A stretch of 64,000 nt of DNA from Amycolatopsis bullii (GCF_014654205.1 NZ_BNAW01000002.1:432856-496855), one strand, 5' to 3'. Counted from the stretch's first letter, positions 41,245 through 54,255 are shown. Numbers and translations: made by a program. Notes: generated by a model from the letters alone, not told the origin.

Positions 41245-42687
41245 TCAGCGGTACCCGGCGGCCACCACGTTCGCCTGCACCGCGTTCTCCGTCGCGTCCG
41301 ACGGATATCCGGCAACCATCGCCCCTTCGTAGAACGTCCCCGCGCTCAGGTTCGCCCCGCCGCCGGGCTTGCAGCAGTCGCCACCGCTGCCCAGGATGAT
41401 CGCCCCCTGCTTCTTCATCGGGCTGTAGCCGTTCGGGAGGCCGCCGTCCCACATCGTCGTCAGGCTGCCGGACTGGGCGTTGCTGCCCTTCAGCGCGAAG
41501 CGGGACGTGCCGTTGTTCTTCAGCATCGCCGTGACGAACTTGCTGGGCAGCGCCCGCTGGTTCGGGTTCCACTGCTGGCTGCCGCCCGGGTAGAGCCCCC
41601 ACTCGAGGTCGGCCTGCACCCACGGACCCGTCCCCTGGCACCCGCCGAACCAGCACTCCGTCCCGAAGTTGATCGCGTCCATCGCGCCGGCCGCGTCGGC
41701 CTTCCGCGTGGTCTCGCTGTTGCCGTAGTCGAAGCAGCAGCCGCTGTTGACGTGCGTTCCGCTGGTCACCATGTACATGCCCTCGGGTGCGCTGCCGGTC
41801 GGCACGCCGGTCGCGTGCCCGTCTCGCCAGTAGCTGTTGCCGGGGTTGATGTACAGCGAATACGCCTTCGAGCCGCCGACCGTGAGCGACTCCGACGTGG
41901 CCTTCGCCGGGCTGCTCTGGCTGGACCCCGGGACCACGCTCGACCCTTGGTACCACAGGTCGTTCCCGCGCCCGGACTGGTCGTACACCACCGTGATGAC
42001 ACAGTTCGTGCCCGCGCAGAAGGAATCCTGGGCGGCGGCGTCGACGGTGCCGCCCGCCGCCCGGAGCCCGATGTTCCGGGTCGTGTTGTCGGACGAGCGC
42101 CGGACCTGGTACAGGTTGCCGGCGTAGTTCCCGTAGAGCGCCCGGACGGTGCTGTGCGCGGCGACGCACGGCGTGCCGCCGGAGGCGTAGATGTCGCACG
42201 GTGCCGTGCCGGTCGGCGGCGGTGGAGTGCTCCCGGTGCTCCACTGCTGGTTGCTCTGGCCGTGGCACGTCCACAGCACGACCGCGGTGCCGTTGGCCGT
42301 GCCGGCGCCGGTCACGTCCAGGCACAGTCCCGATTGGACACCGGTGATCGTCCCGTCGGCGTTCTGCCGCCACTGCTGGTTCGCCTGGCCGTTGCAGGAC
42401 CAGATGATGACCGCCGTCCCGGGCGCGGTCCGCCCGCCGTAGGCGTCCACGCACCGGGTGCCGTTCAGCGTGCGCAGCTCACCCGCCGAGGTGAATTCGT
42501 ACGCCTGCCCGGCCTGGCCGCCACAGTCGTAGATCTCCAACGCCGTTCCCGGCGTGTCGGTGCCGCCCTTGACGTTCAGGCACCGCCCCGACGCCGCACT
42601 CACCAGCGGCGCGGCGGCCGCCGAGGCCGGGACGGCCCCGGCCACCGCCGCCGCCAGCATCGCGGCCACCACCACCAACACGCGCAC
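41245..42687 (-). CDS. Secreted GH54 alpha-L-arabinofuranosidase with N-terminal RICIN domain
   Basis: A 480-residue exported enzyme. It has a Sec signal (1-24) and an N-terminal ricin-type lectin domain (about 25-150, three QxW repeats). A short Pro linker leads to a GH54 catalytic domain (about 160-480) starting CDIYASGGTPCVAAHSTVRA. The nucleophile Glu is expected in GCCFDYGNSE. A conserved Cys pair (CC) lies there as in fungal AbfB. It would remove arabinose side chains from arabinoxylan. The GTG start has a GAGGAGG ribosome site. It is 31 bp after the LacI gene, forming a three-gene operon with it and CE1. A paralogue at 48754 carries the RICIN domain at the other end. Confidence 0.85.
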   Translation of the reverse strand: MRVLVVVAAMLAAAVAGAVPASAAAAPLVSAASGRCLNVKGGTDTPGTALEIYDCGGQAGQAYEFTSAGELRTLNGTRCVDAYGGRTAPGTAVIIWSCNGQANQQWRQNADGTITGVQSGLCLDVTGAGTANGTAVVLWTCHGQSNQQWSTGSTPPPPTGTAPCDIYASGGTPCVAAHSTVRALYGNYAGNLYQVRRSSDNTTRNIGLRAAGGTVDAAAQDSFCAGTNCVITVVYDQSGRGNDLWYQGSSVVPGSSQSSPAKATSESLTVGGSKAYSLYINPGNSYWRDGHATGVPTGSAPEGMYMVTSGTHVNSGCCFDYGNSETTRKADAAGAMDAINFGTECWFGGCQGTGPWVQADLEWGLYPGGSQQWNPNQRALPSKFVTAMLKNNGTSRFALKGSNAQSGSLTTMWDGGLPNGYSPMKKQGAIILGSGGDCCKPGGGANLSAGTFYEGAMVAGYPSDATENAVQANVVAAGYR

Positions 42688-42718
42688 GATTCCTCCTCAG
42701 TCCTGAATGGACATTGCC

Positions 42719-43762
42719 TCAGGCCGACTTCCGCGGCACCAGTTCGGTGTCGAGCACGGTGGACCGGCGCGGGGCCGCGCCGTCGATCATCGCCAGCAGT
42801 TCGGCGGTCATCCGGGCGCCCATCTCCTCGACCGGCTGGCGCACGGTGGTCAGCGGCGGGTCCGTCCAGCAGCCGATCGGCAGGTCGTCGAACCCGACGA
42901 GGGCGACGTCCTCGGGCACCCGCCGCCCCGCGCGGCGCAGCGCGCGCAACGCCCCGACCGCCATCATGTCGGAGGCCGCGAAGATGCCGTCGACGTCCGG
43001 ACGGCGGGTCAGCAGCCGGGACGTCGCGTATTCGCCGGACGCCTGGCCGAAGTCACCGCACACCACGAGAGTCTCGTCGTACCGGCCGGCCCGCGTCATC
43101 GCTTGCCGGTAGCCGAGCAGCCGGTCCACCCCCGCGGTCATGTCCTGCGGCCCGGCGACGGTCGCCACGACCTGGCGGCCGCCGTCGAGCAGCCGCTGGG
43201 TCGCCAGCCGCGCCCCGCCCTGGTTGTCGGCGTCCACGTACGGCAGCCGGCCCGTCCGCCCCGCCTGGACCGGCCGCCCGCCGAACACCACGGGGATGCC
43301 GAGCCAGTCCAGGTCGAGCGGGCGGCGGCCGTGCATGCCGACGACGAGGGCGCCGTCGACGTGCCCGCCGTCGAGGTACCGGACCACCGGCGACTGGTAG
43401 TCGTCGGTGGCCGGCACGGTGAGCAGCACGAGCTGCACCCCCACCGCGGTCAGCTCCCGGCCGACCCCCGCGGCGATCCGCGGGAAGTACGGGTCGGTGA
43501 ACAACCGCGGCACTTCCTCGCACACCACCAGGGCGATCGAGCCGGTGTGCCGCGCGCTGCTCGCCTTCGCCGCCCGTTGCCGGGCGTAGCCCAGAGCCAG
43601 CATCGCGGACTCCACCTGCTTGCGGCGTTCCGGGCTCACCCGCGGGAATCCGTTGAGCACGCGGGAGGCCGTGGCGATCGACACCCCGGCCGCCCGCGCG
43701 ACGTCGGCCAGCGTGGGCCGCAACCCCGGCGTTTCTTCGGCGACGGACACGGCTTCAGGCAC
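42719..43762 (-). CDS. LacI-family transcriptional regulator
   Basis: A 347-residue repressor. The N-terminal HTH is TLADVARAAGVSIATASRVLNG (about residues 17-38), followed by the hinge helix and a periplasmic-binding-protein-like effector domain (about 75-345). The GTG start overlaps the stop of the CE1 esterase gene by eight bases and it lies upstream of GH54 in the same operon. Likely targets are the CGAACCGGTTCG sites at 40970-41048; a sugar released by these enzymes is the probable inducer. Confidence 0.85.
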   Translation of the reverse strand: MPEAVSVAEETPGLRPTLADVARAAGVSIATASRVLNGFPRVSPERRKQVESAMLALGYARQRAAKASSARHTGSIALVVCEEVPRLFTDPYFPRIAAGVGRELTAVGVQLVLLTVPATDDYQSPVVRYLDGGHVDGALVVGMHGRRPLDLDWLGIPVVFGGRPVQAGRTGRLPYVDADNQGGARLATQRLLDGGRQVVATVAGPQDMTAGVDRLLGYRQAMTRAGRYDETLVVCGDFGQASGEYATSRLLTRRPDVDGIFAASDMMAVGALRALRRAGRRVPEDVALVGFDDLPIGCWTDPPLTTVRQPVEEMGARMTAELLAMIDGAAPRRSTVLDTELVPRKSA

Positions 43763-45122
43763 GCTGGAGCTGGAACCGCTGGTTGGGGTTCCCGGTGAAC
43801 GTCCACTGGGAGATCCGCGCGCCGTCGGCGGTCGAGACGCCCCAGACGTCCAGCGCCAGGCCGCTCGCCCGGTTCACCAGGCTCACCGCGCCACTGCCCT
43901 GGTCGACGACCCGCCACTGCTGGAGGGTGGCGTTGGTGTCGGCCTGCTGGCTGACGTCCGCGCCGCTGTCGGCGTTCGCCGCCTGGAGCACCAGGCCGCT
44001 GTGCCGGGCGCGAATCCGGTAGTAGCCGTCACCGGAGTCGACGAAGTCGAACTGCTGGCTGAGCCCGCCGTTGGCCGGCTCCTGCTCGATGAGCGCGCCG
44101 GCCGCCGTCGAGGCGCCGGTGATCCCGACGAGCTTGCCGCTGTGCTGGGCCGTCAGCTTGTAGTTCACGCCGGTCTGGACCGGCGGCGTCGGCGGCGTGG
44201 TGGTGCCGAACTGCGTGATGAACTTCCACACCTCACCCGAGGTCCAGGTCTGCCAGCCGCTGCCGCCGCCGTCCTTCGGGCCCGGGTCGTGTCCGCCGTC
44301 GAAGGCGGCCCAGACGACCGGGTACCCGGCCCGGCAGCCGGAGTAGGCGGTGACGATGTGGGTCCGGCTGCCGCCGGCGGGCTCCGGCGGGTTCTGCGGG
44401 GTGCAGCCGTTGTTGCGGACGAACTGGTCGCGCAGCGCGCGCCCGGACGAGATGGGCAGGACGTTGTCGGCGATGCCGTGCATCCCGATGTAGGCGACCG
44501 GCTGGGTGCCGCCGCTGCAGCCGCTGAGGTTCGCCCCGGAGTACACCGCGACCGCGCGGAACACGGTGGGCCGGGCGCAGGCGAGGGCGTAGCTCATGGC
44601 ACCGCCGTAGCTGAAGCCGCCGGCGAAGACCTGCGTGGTGTCGACGCACAGCGCGGCCTCGACCTGCCGCAGGAGGTCGTCGATGAAGGTGACGTCCTGG
44701 CCGCCCGGGTTGGCCCAGCCGTTCCCGTTGCCCTGGGGCGCCACGAAAATCGTGTTGTTGCCGGAGCTGTCGGCCAGCCGGCGGAGCCCGTAGTAGGACC
44801 AGTTGTAGCCGTCGGTCCCGCCCGAGTCGACGTCGTTCATCGTCCCGCCCCGCCAGTGGAGGCCGACGAACAGCCGGTAGGCGTGGTTGTTGTCGTAGTT
44901 GGCCGGGACGCGCAGGATGTAGCTGCGGTTCTGGCCGCCACTGGAGATCGTGTGGTTGCCGCTCGCCAGCCCGGGCGCCTTCCCGCAGCCCGCGGTGCCG
45001 GCCGCCGCCGTCCGGTCCGCACCCGCGGGGGCGGCCAGCGCGGTCCCGCCCGCGAGCAGGGCGAGCACGGCGAGCACGGCTCCGATCACGGCGGAGGCGA
45101 ACAGGGGTCTCTGCTTCACCAT
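43755..45122 (-). CDS. Secreted CE1-type esterase (feruloyl / PHB-depolymerase-like) with C-terminal RICIN domain
   Basis: A 455-residue exported alpha/beta hydrolase. After a Sec signal (about 1-31) the LpqC/PHB depolymerase-like core (about 45-295) contains the nucleophile elbow GFSYGG and the catalytic His in DGGHDPG. The PQGNGNGWANPGGQD loop is typical of feruloyl and acetyl-xylan esterases of this group. A ricin-type lectin domain (about 310-455) follows a short linker. It probably removes ferulate or acetate groups from xylan. ATG 45122 and GTG 45125 share the GAGGGAG ribosome site. First gene of the operon with LacI and GH54. Confidence 0.82.
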   Translation of the reverse strand: MVKQRPLFASAVIGAVLAVLALLAGGTALAAPAGADRTAAAGTAGCGKAPGLASGNHTISSGGQNRSYILRVPANYDNNHAYRLFVGLHWRGGTMNDVDSGGTDGYNWSYYGLRRLADSSGNNTIFVAPQGNGNGWANPGGQDVTFIDDLLRQVEAALCVDTTQVFAGGFSYGGAMSYALACARPTVFRAVAVYSGANLSGCSGGTQPVAYIGMHGIADNVLPISSGRALRDQFVRNNGCTPQNPPEPAGGSRTHIVTAYSGCRAGYPVVWAAFDGGHDPGPKDGGGSGWQTWTSGEVWKFITQFGTTTPPTPPVQTGVNYKLTAQHSGKLVGITGASTAAGALIEQEPANGGLSQQFDFVDSGDGYYRIRARHSGLVLQAANADSGADVSQQADTNATLQQWRVVDQGSGAVSLVNRASGLALDVWGVSTADGARISQWTFTGNPNQRFQLQRA

Positions 45123-45188
45123 CACACGGCTCCCTCTGTACTAGGACGTCGTCGTCCTCCCGGGCCGGGGCTGATCCCGGGAGCAAAT

Positions 45189-45256
45189 CAGTCCACAATG
45201 GACTGTGTGGCACGTGCGTTGTGTGACACAGTGCGGTTTGTGTGACACAGCGCGGT
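45189..45256. repeat. Operator-like array: 7-3-7 palindrome plus tandem 19-bp repeats
   Basis: CAGTCCA-CAA-TGGACTG (45189-45205) is followed by a degenerate unit (about 45203-45218) and two tandem 19-bp repeats (45219-45237, 45238-45256). The two repeats differ at one position, and each contains the near-palindrome TGTGTGACACA. The array ends on the FadR-type stop codon and sits 67-134 bp upstream of the CE1 esterase start, so it probably regulates the CE1 operon. Confidence 0.6.
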
Positions 45257-45999
45257 CACCGGCCGAAGAGCCGGCGCTGGATCTCCCGGCGGTAGTCCTC
45301 CAGGGTGTTGTCCAGGTGGACGCCCGCGGCGTGGGCGGCCGCGTCCGGGTCGCCGTCGCAGATGGCCCGGTAGATCGCGGCGTGCTCGTCGATCGCGCCC
45401 ACCGCGTGCCCGCCGATCGCGCCGGACATCCCGATGATGTTCGACTGGCGTTGCAGACGGCGGGCCTCGCGCACGGCCGCGACCAGGAACTGGTTGTGCG
45501 ACGCGGCGGCGATCCCGGCGTGGAAGTCGTCGTCGCCCTGGTCGAACAGCGAGTACTGGCCGGTCAGGTGGCCGTGCCGGCAGGTTTCGGCGGCGGCCTC
45601 GATCGCGCGCAGCTCGGCGGGGGTGGCGTTGGTGGCCGCCAGGCGGCTGGCCGCGGTCTCCTGGATCCGGCGGAACTCGAAGAGCATGTAGACGTGGTCG
45701 AGATCGGCGGGCAGGAAGAACGCGCCCCACCGGGACCCGCCGAGCATGCCCTCGTCGTCGGAGACATACAGCCCACGTCCTTTGTGCGCTCGCACCCGGC
45801 CGATGGCCGAGAGGATCTTGACGGCCTCCCGCACCATGGTCCGGCTGGTTCCCATCCGCGCCGCCAGCTCGTTCTCGGTCGGCATCCGGTCACCGGGCCG
45901 CAGTTCCAGTTCGGCGATCAGCCGGAGGATCTGCTCCGCCACCACTTCGTAGCCGGGGCGGTACGGGACAGGCGGTGCTACTTCCTCGTCACGGGTCAC
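45256..45999 (-). CDS. GntR-family regulator, FadR subgroup
   Basis: A 247-residue regulator. The winged helix lies at about residues 15-80 (TENELAARMGTSRTMVREAVKIL) and an FCD-type all-helical effector domain at about 100-235. Conserved D, H and R residues there (DDDFHAGIA, NQFLVAAVREARRL, DEHAAIYRAI) probably bind a metal and an organic acid ligand. The GTG start is six bases after CATACT, a leaderless-type promoter overlapped by a palindrome. It is encoded between the two RICIN-enzyme operons and may sense a uronic or aldonic acid released from hemicellulose (inference). Confidence 0.82.
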   Translation of the reverse strand: MTRDEEVAPPVPYRPGYEVVAEQILRLIAELELRPGDRMPTENELAARMGTSRTMVREAVKILSAIGRVRAHKGRGLYVSDDEGMLGGSRWGAFFLPADLDHVYMLFEFRRIQETAASRLAATNATPAELRAIEAAAETCRHGHLTGQYSLFDQGDDDFHAGIAAASHNQFLVAAVREARRLQRQSNIIGMSGAIGGHAVGAIDEHAAIYRAICDGDPDAAAHAAGVHLDNTLEDYRREIQRRLFGR

Positions 46000-46003
46000 G
46001 CAA

Positions 46004-46016
46004 TGAGTATGACTCA
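46004..46016 (-). promoter_or_regulatory. Autoregulatory operator over the FadR-type gene promoter
   Basis: TGAGT-ATG-ACTCA (46004-46016) is a perfect palindrome that covers the minus-strand -10 CATACT (46011-46006). CATACT is followed by six bases and the GTG at 45999. Confidence 0.6.
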
Positions 46017-46133
46017 GTAACTCCAGACAGCACCTTACCTCGCTCACCCGCCATCCGGTCAATCCTTGCCGGGGCGGACTGAAAATTACATCCCCGGCAC
46101 CGGGACGGAGCAATGGGCCTGATCCTTGCTTGA

Positions 46134-50217
<4,084 letters not shown>

Positions 50218-50231
50218 TGAAAGGTCACCTC

Positions 50232-52205
50232 ATGTCCTCGTTCGAGCTGTCCCGGCGCCGGCTGATCGTGGTGGCCGGGGCCGCCGTGGCCGCCGGCGTG
50301 GTCCGCGTCCGGCCCGGGTGGGCCACCGCCGGACCCAGCAGCTACACGCCGAGCTGGGCGTCGGTGGACCAGCACCCGCCCGCGCCCGAGTGGTTCCAGG
50401 ACGCCAAGTTCGGCATCTACTACCACTGGGGTGTTTTCAGCGTCCCGGCGTTCGGCAACGAGTGGTACCCGCGGAACATGTACATCGCCGGGTCCAGCGA
50501 GAACAACCACCACAAGCAGGTGTTCGGCGACCCGTCGACGTGGCCGTACCAGAACTTCATCAACGGTGCCCGCGACAAGGCGGGCAACTGGGTGCAGTTC
50601 GCGCCGAAGCTCAAGTCCGCGGGCGGCAACTTCGACCCGGCCGAGTGGGCGCAGCTCTTCGCCGACGCCGGCGCGAAGTTCGCCGGCCCGGTCGCCGAGC
50701 ACCACGACGGCTATTCGATGTGGAACAGCACGGCCAACGAGTGGAACTCGGTCAAGACCGGGCCGAAGCTGGACCTGCTGCGGCTGCACGCCGACGCCAT
50801 CCGCGCCAAGGGCCTGAAGCTGCTGACGGCCCTGCACCACGCCTACCACTTCACCGGCTATTACGACCACGTGCCGACCCAGCCGACGGAGTCGCTGCGC
50901 CGGCTGTTCGGCCAGAACGGCCGGACCGCGGAAAACCAGCTCTGGTACGACAAGCTCCGGGAGGTCGTCGACGGCTACCAGCCCGACCTCGTCTACCAGG
51001 ACTTCAACCTGACGCAGGTCGACGAGGCGCAGCGGCTGAACTTCCTGGCGCACTACTACAACCAGGCCGTGGCCTGGAACAAAGACGTGGTGGCCACCTA
51101 CAAGGACGGGTTCGACAACCGTGGCGAGGTCTTCGACTTCGAACGCGGCGGGCCGGGCGACCTCATGAGCCCCTACTGGATGACCGACGACAGCATCTCC
51201 AGCTCGAGCTGGTGCTACACGAACGGCATCGGCTACTACTCGATGAAGGCCATCCTGCACTCCCTGCTCGACCGGGTCAGCAAGAACGGCACCATGCTGC
51301 TGAACATCGCCCCGATGGCCGACGGCACCATCCCGTCCGGGCAGCGGACGATCCTGCTCGGCATCGGCGACTACCTCAAGCGGTTCGGCGAGTCCGTCTA
51401 CGGGACCCGCGCGTGGGCGGTGTACGGCGAGGGGCCGACGAAGATGGGCGGCGGCTCGTTCACCACGCCGGTGGAAGGGACCAGGACCGACGTCCGGTTC
51501 ACCCGCAGCAAGGACAACACCGTGCTGTACGCGACCGTGCTGGGCTGGCTGGGGAGCACTTTCCCGATCACCACACTCGGCTCGAACCGGGTCAACGTGA
51601 GCACCCTGGTGTCCGCCCAGCTGCTCGGCCCGGACGCCGGCACCGCCACGACCCTGCCCGCCCCCGTCCAGGACGCCTCGGCCCTGCGGGTCCAGCTGCC
51701 GTCGGCGAACCCGCCGTTCGACGCGCCGGCGTACGTGGTGAAACTGACGTTCTCCGGCCAGGTTCCCACGCCCGGCTCCGGTCCCCTGCCGACCGGCTGG
51801 GCCCGGATCGCCAACGTCACCACCGGCCTGGTGCTGGACAGCGGCGGCAGTGTCGCGGCCGGGTCCCCGCTCAAGCAGTGGAACTGGGACGGCAGCACGA
51901 ACCTGCAGTGGCAGCTGACCGACGCGGGCGGCGGGTACGTCCGGATCGTCAACCGTACCAACGGGATGGTCGCCGACAGCCGGGGCAGCACGGCCAACGG
52001 CGCCACCTGCGCGCAGACGGCGTGGACCGGCGCCACCAGCCAGCAGTGGAAGCTGACGAGCCTCGGCAACGGCCGGTACCAGATCGTCAACCGGGCCACC
52101 GGCACGGCGCTCGACGGGATGGGCAGCACCACCGCCGGCTCGAGCGTGGGCCTCTGGACCCCCAACAGCAGCACGAACAACCAGTGGACCATCACCGCCG
52201 CGTGA
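50232..52205 (+). CDS. Secreted GH29 alpha-L-fucosidase-like enzyme with C-terminal RICIN domain
   Basis: A 657-residue protein. It has a Tat-type signal (SRRRLIVVAG, residues 7-16) and a GH29 barrel (about 45-390). The FGIYYHWGVFS start motif and the HHDGYSMW segment are typical of fucosidases. The probable nucleophile Asp is in DLVYQDFNL. A C-terminal beta-sandwich (about 400-510) is followed by a RICIN domain (about 520-657) of a sequence subtype distinct from its neighbours (LKQWNWDGS, LQWQLTD). It would remove fucose from xyloglucan or other plant glycans. Same transcript as the two upstream enzymes. Confidence 0.82.
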   Translation: MSSFELSRRRLIVVAGAAVAAGVVRVRPGWATAGPSSYTPSWASVDQHPPAPEWFQDAKFGIYYHWGVFSVPAFGNEWYPRNMYIAGSSENNHHKQVFGDPSTWPYQNFINGARDKAGNWVQFAPKLKSAGGNFDPAEWAQLFADAGAKFAGPVAEHHDGYSMWNSTANEWNSVKTGPKLDLLRLHADAIRAKGLKLLTALHHAYHFTGYYDHVPTQPTESLRRLFGQNGRTAENQLWYDKLREVVDGYQPDLVYQDFNLTQVDEAQRLNFLAHYYNQAVAWNKDVVATYKDGFDNRGEVFDFERGGPGDLMSPYWMTDDSISSSSWCYTNGIGYYSMKAILHSLLDRVSKNGTMLLNIAPMADGTIPSGQRTILLGIGDYLKRFGESVYGTRAWAVYGEGPTKMGGGSFTTPVEGTRTDVRFTRSKDNTVLYATVLGWLGSTFPITTLGSNRVNVSTLVSAQLLGPDAGTATTLPAPVQDASALRVQLPSANPPFDAPAYVVKLTFSGQVPTPGSGPLPTGWARIANVTTGLVLDSGGSVAAGSPLKQWNWDGSTNLQWQLTDAGGGYVRIVNRTNGMVADSRGSTANGATCAQTAWTGATSQQWKLTSLGNGRYQIVNRATGTALDGMGSTTAGSSVGLWTPNSSTNNQWTITAA

Positions 52206-52228
52206 AGGCGGATCCCCGAGGAGACGAG

Positions 52229-53314
52229 ATGCGCACACGGCTCGGGTGGCTCACCGCCGCCGCGGCGGTCCTGGCCGCCACCCTGCTGCCGGGCACCGCC
52301 GCGGCCGAATCGAACGGCGGGGTCCGGGTGATGCCCCTGGGCGACTCCATCACCGAAGGCACGCAAGTGCCCGGCGGGTACCGGATCGGGCTCTGGCAGC
52401 GGGTCACCGCAGGCGGGTACCAAGTGGACTTCGTCGGCTCCCAGTCCAACGGGCCGGCGTCCCTCGGCGACCACGACCACGAGGGCCACCCGGGCTGGCG
52501 GATCGACCAGATCGACGCCAACATCGTGTCCTGGCTGCGGACCAGCACCCCGCACACGGTCCTGCTGCACATCGGCACCAACGACATCCTGCAGAACTAC
52601 AACGTCTCGGGTGCGCCGGCCCGCCTGTCCGCCCTGGTCGACCACATCACCGCGACGGCACCGGACGCCGAGGTGTTCGTCGCGACGATCATCCCGATCG
52701 CCAACGGCGGGCAGGAGGCGGCGGCCCGCACGTTCAACGCCACGATCCCCGGAATGGTGCAGAGCAAGCAGAACGCCGGCAAGCACGTGCACCTGGTGGA
52801 CATGCACGCCGCACTGAGCACCGCCGACCTGATCGACGGCGTCCACCCCACGGCCACGGGCTACGACAAGATGGCCGCGGTCTGGTACGCGGCCCTGCAG
52901 GCGGTCCCCGGCAGCATCGGCACACCGGGGCAGTCCTCGGCCCGGCAGCTCGTCGGCGCGCAGTCCGGCCGCTGCGCGGACGTCCCCTCCTCCGCCGACG
53001 GCACCGCGGTGCAGCTGGCCGACTGCGCCGGAGCGCCGTGGACGCCCACCGGCAAGCAGCTGACGACCGCCGGGAACAAGTGCCTGGACGCGTCCGGGCA
53101 AGGCACCGCCGACGGCACCCCGGTGATCATCTGGACCTGCTCCGGCCAGGCCAACCAGCAGTGGAACGTCAACGCGGACGGGACCGTCACCGGCGTGCAG
53201 TCCGGCCGGTGCCTCGACGCGACCGGCCAGGGGACCGCCGCCGGGACGAAGCTGATCCTGTGGACCTGCCACGGGCAGGCGAACCAGAAGTGGACACTGC
53301 GGGCGGCCGCATGA
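52229..53314 (+). CDS. Secreted SGNH (CE3-like) esterase with C-terminal RICIN domain
   Basis: A 361-residue exported esterase. It has a Sec signal (1-26), then an SGNH hydrolase fold (about 30-230) with block I MPLGDSIT, block III HIGTND and block V DGVHPT containing the catalytic Ser, Asn and Asp-His. This subgroup includes CE3 acetyl-xylan esterases. A RICIN domain follows (about 240-361, three QxW repeats). The ATG follows GAGGAGACGAG. It ends the 46380-53314 transcript; a strong terminator follows. It is paralogous to the SGNH-CBM2 protein at 54377, with the targeting module exchanged. Confidence 0.84.
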   Translation: MRTRLGWLTAAAAVLAATLLPGTAAAESNGGVRVMPLGDSITEGTQVPGGYRIGLWQRVTAGGYQVDFVGSQSNGPASLGDHDHEGHPGWRIDQIDANIVSWLRTSTPHTVLLHIGTNDILQNYNVSGAPARLSALVDHITATAPDAEVFVATIIPIANGGQEAAARTFNATIPGMVQSKQNAGKHVHLVDMHAALSTADLIDGVHPTATGYDKMAAVWYAALQAVPGSIGTPGQSSARQLVGAQSGRCADVPSSADGTAVQLADCAGAPWTPTGKQLTTAGNKCLDASGQGTADGTPVIIWTCSGQANQQWNVNADGTVTGVQSGRCLDATGQGTAAGTKLILWTCHGQANQKWTLRAAA

Positions 53315-53321
53315 CCGGCGT

Positions 53322-53350
53322 GTTCCCCCGTTCGCCGGGAACGGGGGAAC
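53322..53350 (+). terminator. Strong terminator after the RICIN-enzyme operon
   Basis: GTTCCCCCGTTC (53322-53333) and GAACGGGGGAAC (53339-53350) form a perfect 12-bp stem with a 5-nt loop, seven bases after the SGNH-RICIN stop. Confidence 0.8.
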
Positions 53351-53424
53351 GCATTCGGTAAATCGATCACGGCCTTCCCCTTTGCTCCGGCCGCCCACTG
53401 TGGTTACATCATTGGCGAATCGAT

Positions 53425-53438
53425 TGAGAGCGCTCCCA
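53425..53438 (+). promoter_or_regulatory. CebR-type operator upstream of the GH12 cellulase
   Basis: TGAGAGCGCTCCCA matches the 14-bp CebR consensus TGGGAGCGCTCCCA at 13 of 14 positions. CebR represses cellulose and cello-oligosaccharide genes in actinomycetes and is released by cellobiose. It lies 30 bp before the ATG of the GH12 gene. No CebR gene is in the window. Confidence 0.8.
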
Positions 53439-53467
53439 GAAAATGCCACGACGACGTGGAGGAGATC

Positions 53468-54217
53468 ATGAAACTGAGGAACGCCCTGTCCGCGGCTCTG
53501 CTCGCCGCGGCCAGTGTCGCGGCGCCCGTCGCCGTCGCGCCGGCCGCGCACGCGGACACCCTGATCTGCGACCAATACGGCTCGACCACCATCGGCGGCC
53601 GGTACGTCGTGATGAACAACCGGTGGGGCAGCAGCGCACAGCAGTGCATCAACGTCACCGGCAGCGGGTTCCGGATCCAGACCCAGCAGGGGTCCACCAG
53701 CGGTGGCGCGCCACTGTCCTACCCGGCCGTCTACCTCGGGTGCCACTACTCGAACTGCTCCCCCGGCTCCCCGCTGCCCCGGCAGCTCAGCCGGATCGGC
53801 AGCGCGCCGTCGTCGATCTCCTACACCTACGTCGGCAACTCGGTTTTCGACGCCTCCTACGACATCTGGATGGACCCGACGCCGAAGACCAACGGGGTCA
53901 ACCAGATGGAACTGATGATCTGGTTCAACCGCGTCGGCGGCGTCCAGCCGGTCGGCGGACGGGTCGGCACCACGACCATCGCCGGCCGGAGCTGGGAAGT
54001 GTGGCAGGGCAACAACGGCGGCAACGACGTGGTGTCCTACGTGGCCACCTCCGCCATCTCGGGCTGGTCGTTCAACGTGATGGACTTCGTCAACGACGTC
54101 GACAACCGCACCCGCGTCGACCGGTCCTGGTACCTCACCAGCATCCAGGCCGGTTTCGAGCCGTGGCGCGGCGGTGTCGGGCTCGCGGTCAACTCGTTCT
54201 CCGCGAGCGTGAATTAG
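53468..54217 (+). CDS. Secreted GH12 endoglucanase
   Basis: A 249-residue exported enzyme. It has a Sec signal (1-30), then a single GH12 beta-jelly-roll (about 32-249). The nucleophile Glu is in QMELMIWFN and the acid/base Glu in AGFEPWRGG near the C-terminus, as expected for the family. There is no carbohydrate-binding module, unlike all its neighbours. It should cut beta-1,4-glucan or xyloglucan internally. ATG 53468 directly follows the ribosome site GGAGGAG. It has its own promoter with a CebR operator and its own terminator, so it is a separate cellulose-responsive unit. Confidence 0.88.
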   Translation: MKLRNALSAALLAAASVAAPVAVAPAAHADTLICDQYGSTTIGGRYVVMNNRWGSSAQQCINVTGSGFRIQTQQGSTSGGAPLSYPAVYLGCHYSNCSPGSPLPRQLSRIGSAPSSISYTYVGNSVFDASYDIWMDPTPKTNGVNQMELMIWFNRVGGVQPVGGRVGTTTIAGRSWEVWQGNNGGNDVVSYVATSAISGWSFNVMDFVNDVDNRTRVDRSWYLTSIQAGFEPWRGGVGLAVNSFSASVN

Positions 54218-54228
54218 CCGGAACCGGC

Positions 54229-54255
54229 GGCCGGGCGCCCCGAAGGTGCCCGGCC
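54229..54255 (+). terminator. Terminator of the GH12 gene
   Basis: GGCCGGGCGCC (54229-54239) pairs with GGTGCCCGGCC (54245-54255) with one mismatch around a 5-nt loop, 12 bases after the stop. Confidence 0.65.

Noticed and set aside
45219..45256. Possible CRISPR or attachment site
   Set aside because: Two adjacent 19-bp copies with no spacer, no integrase and no tRNA; a regulatory array is more likely.
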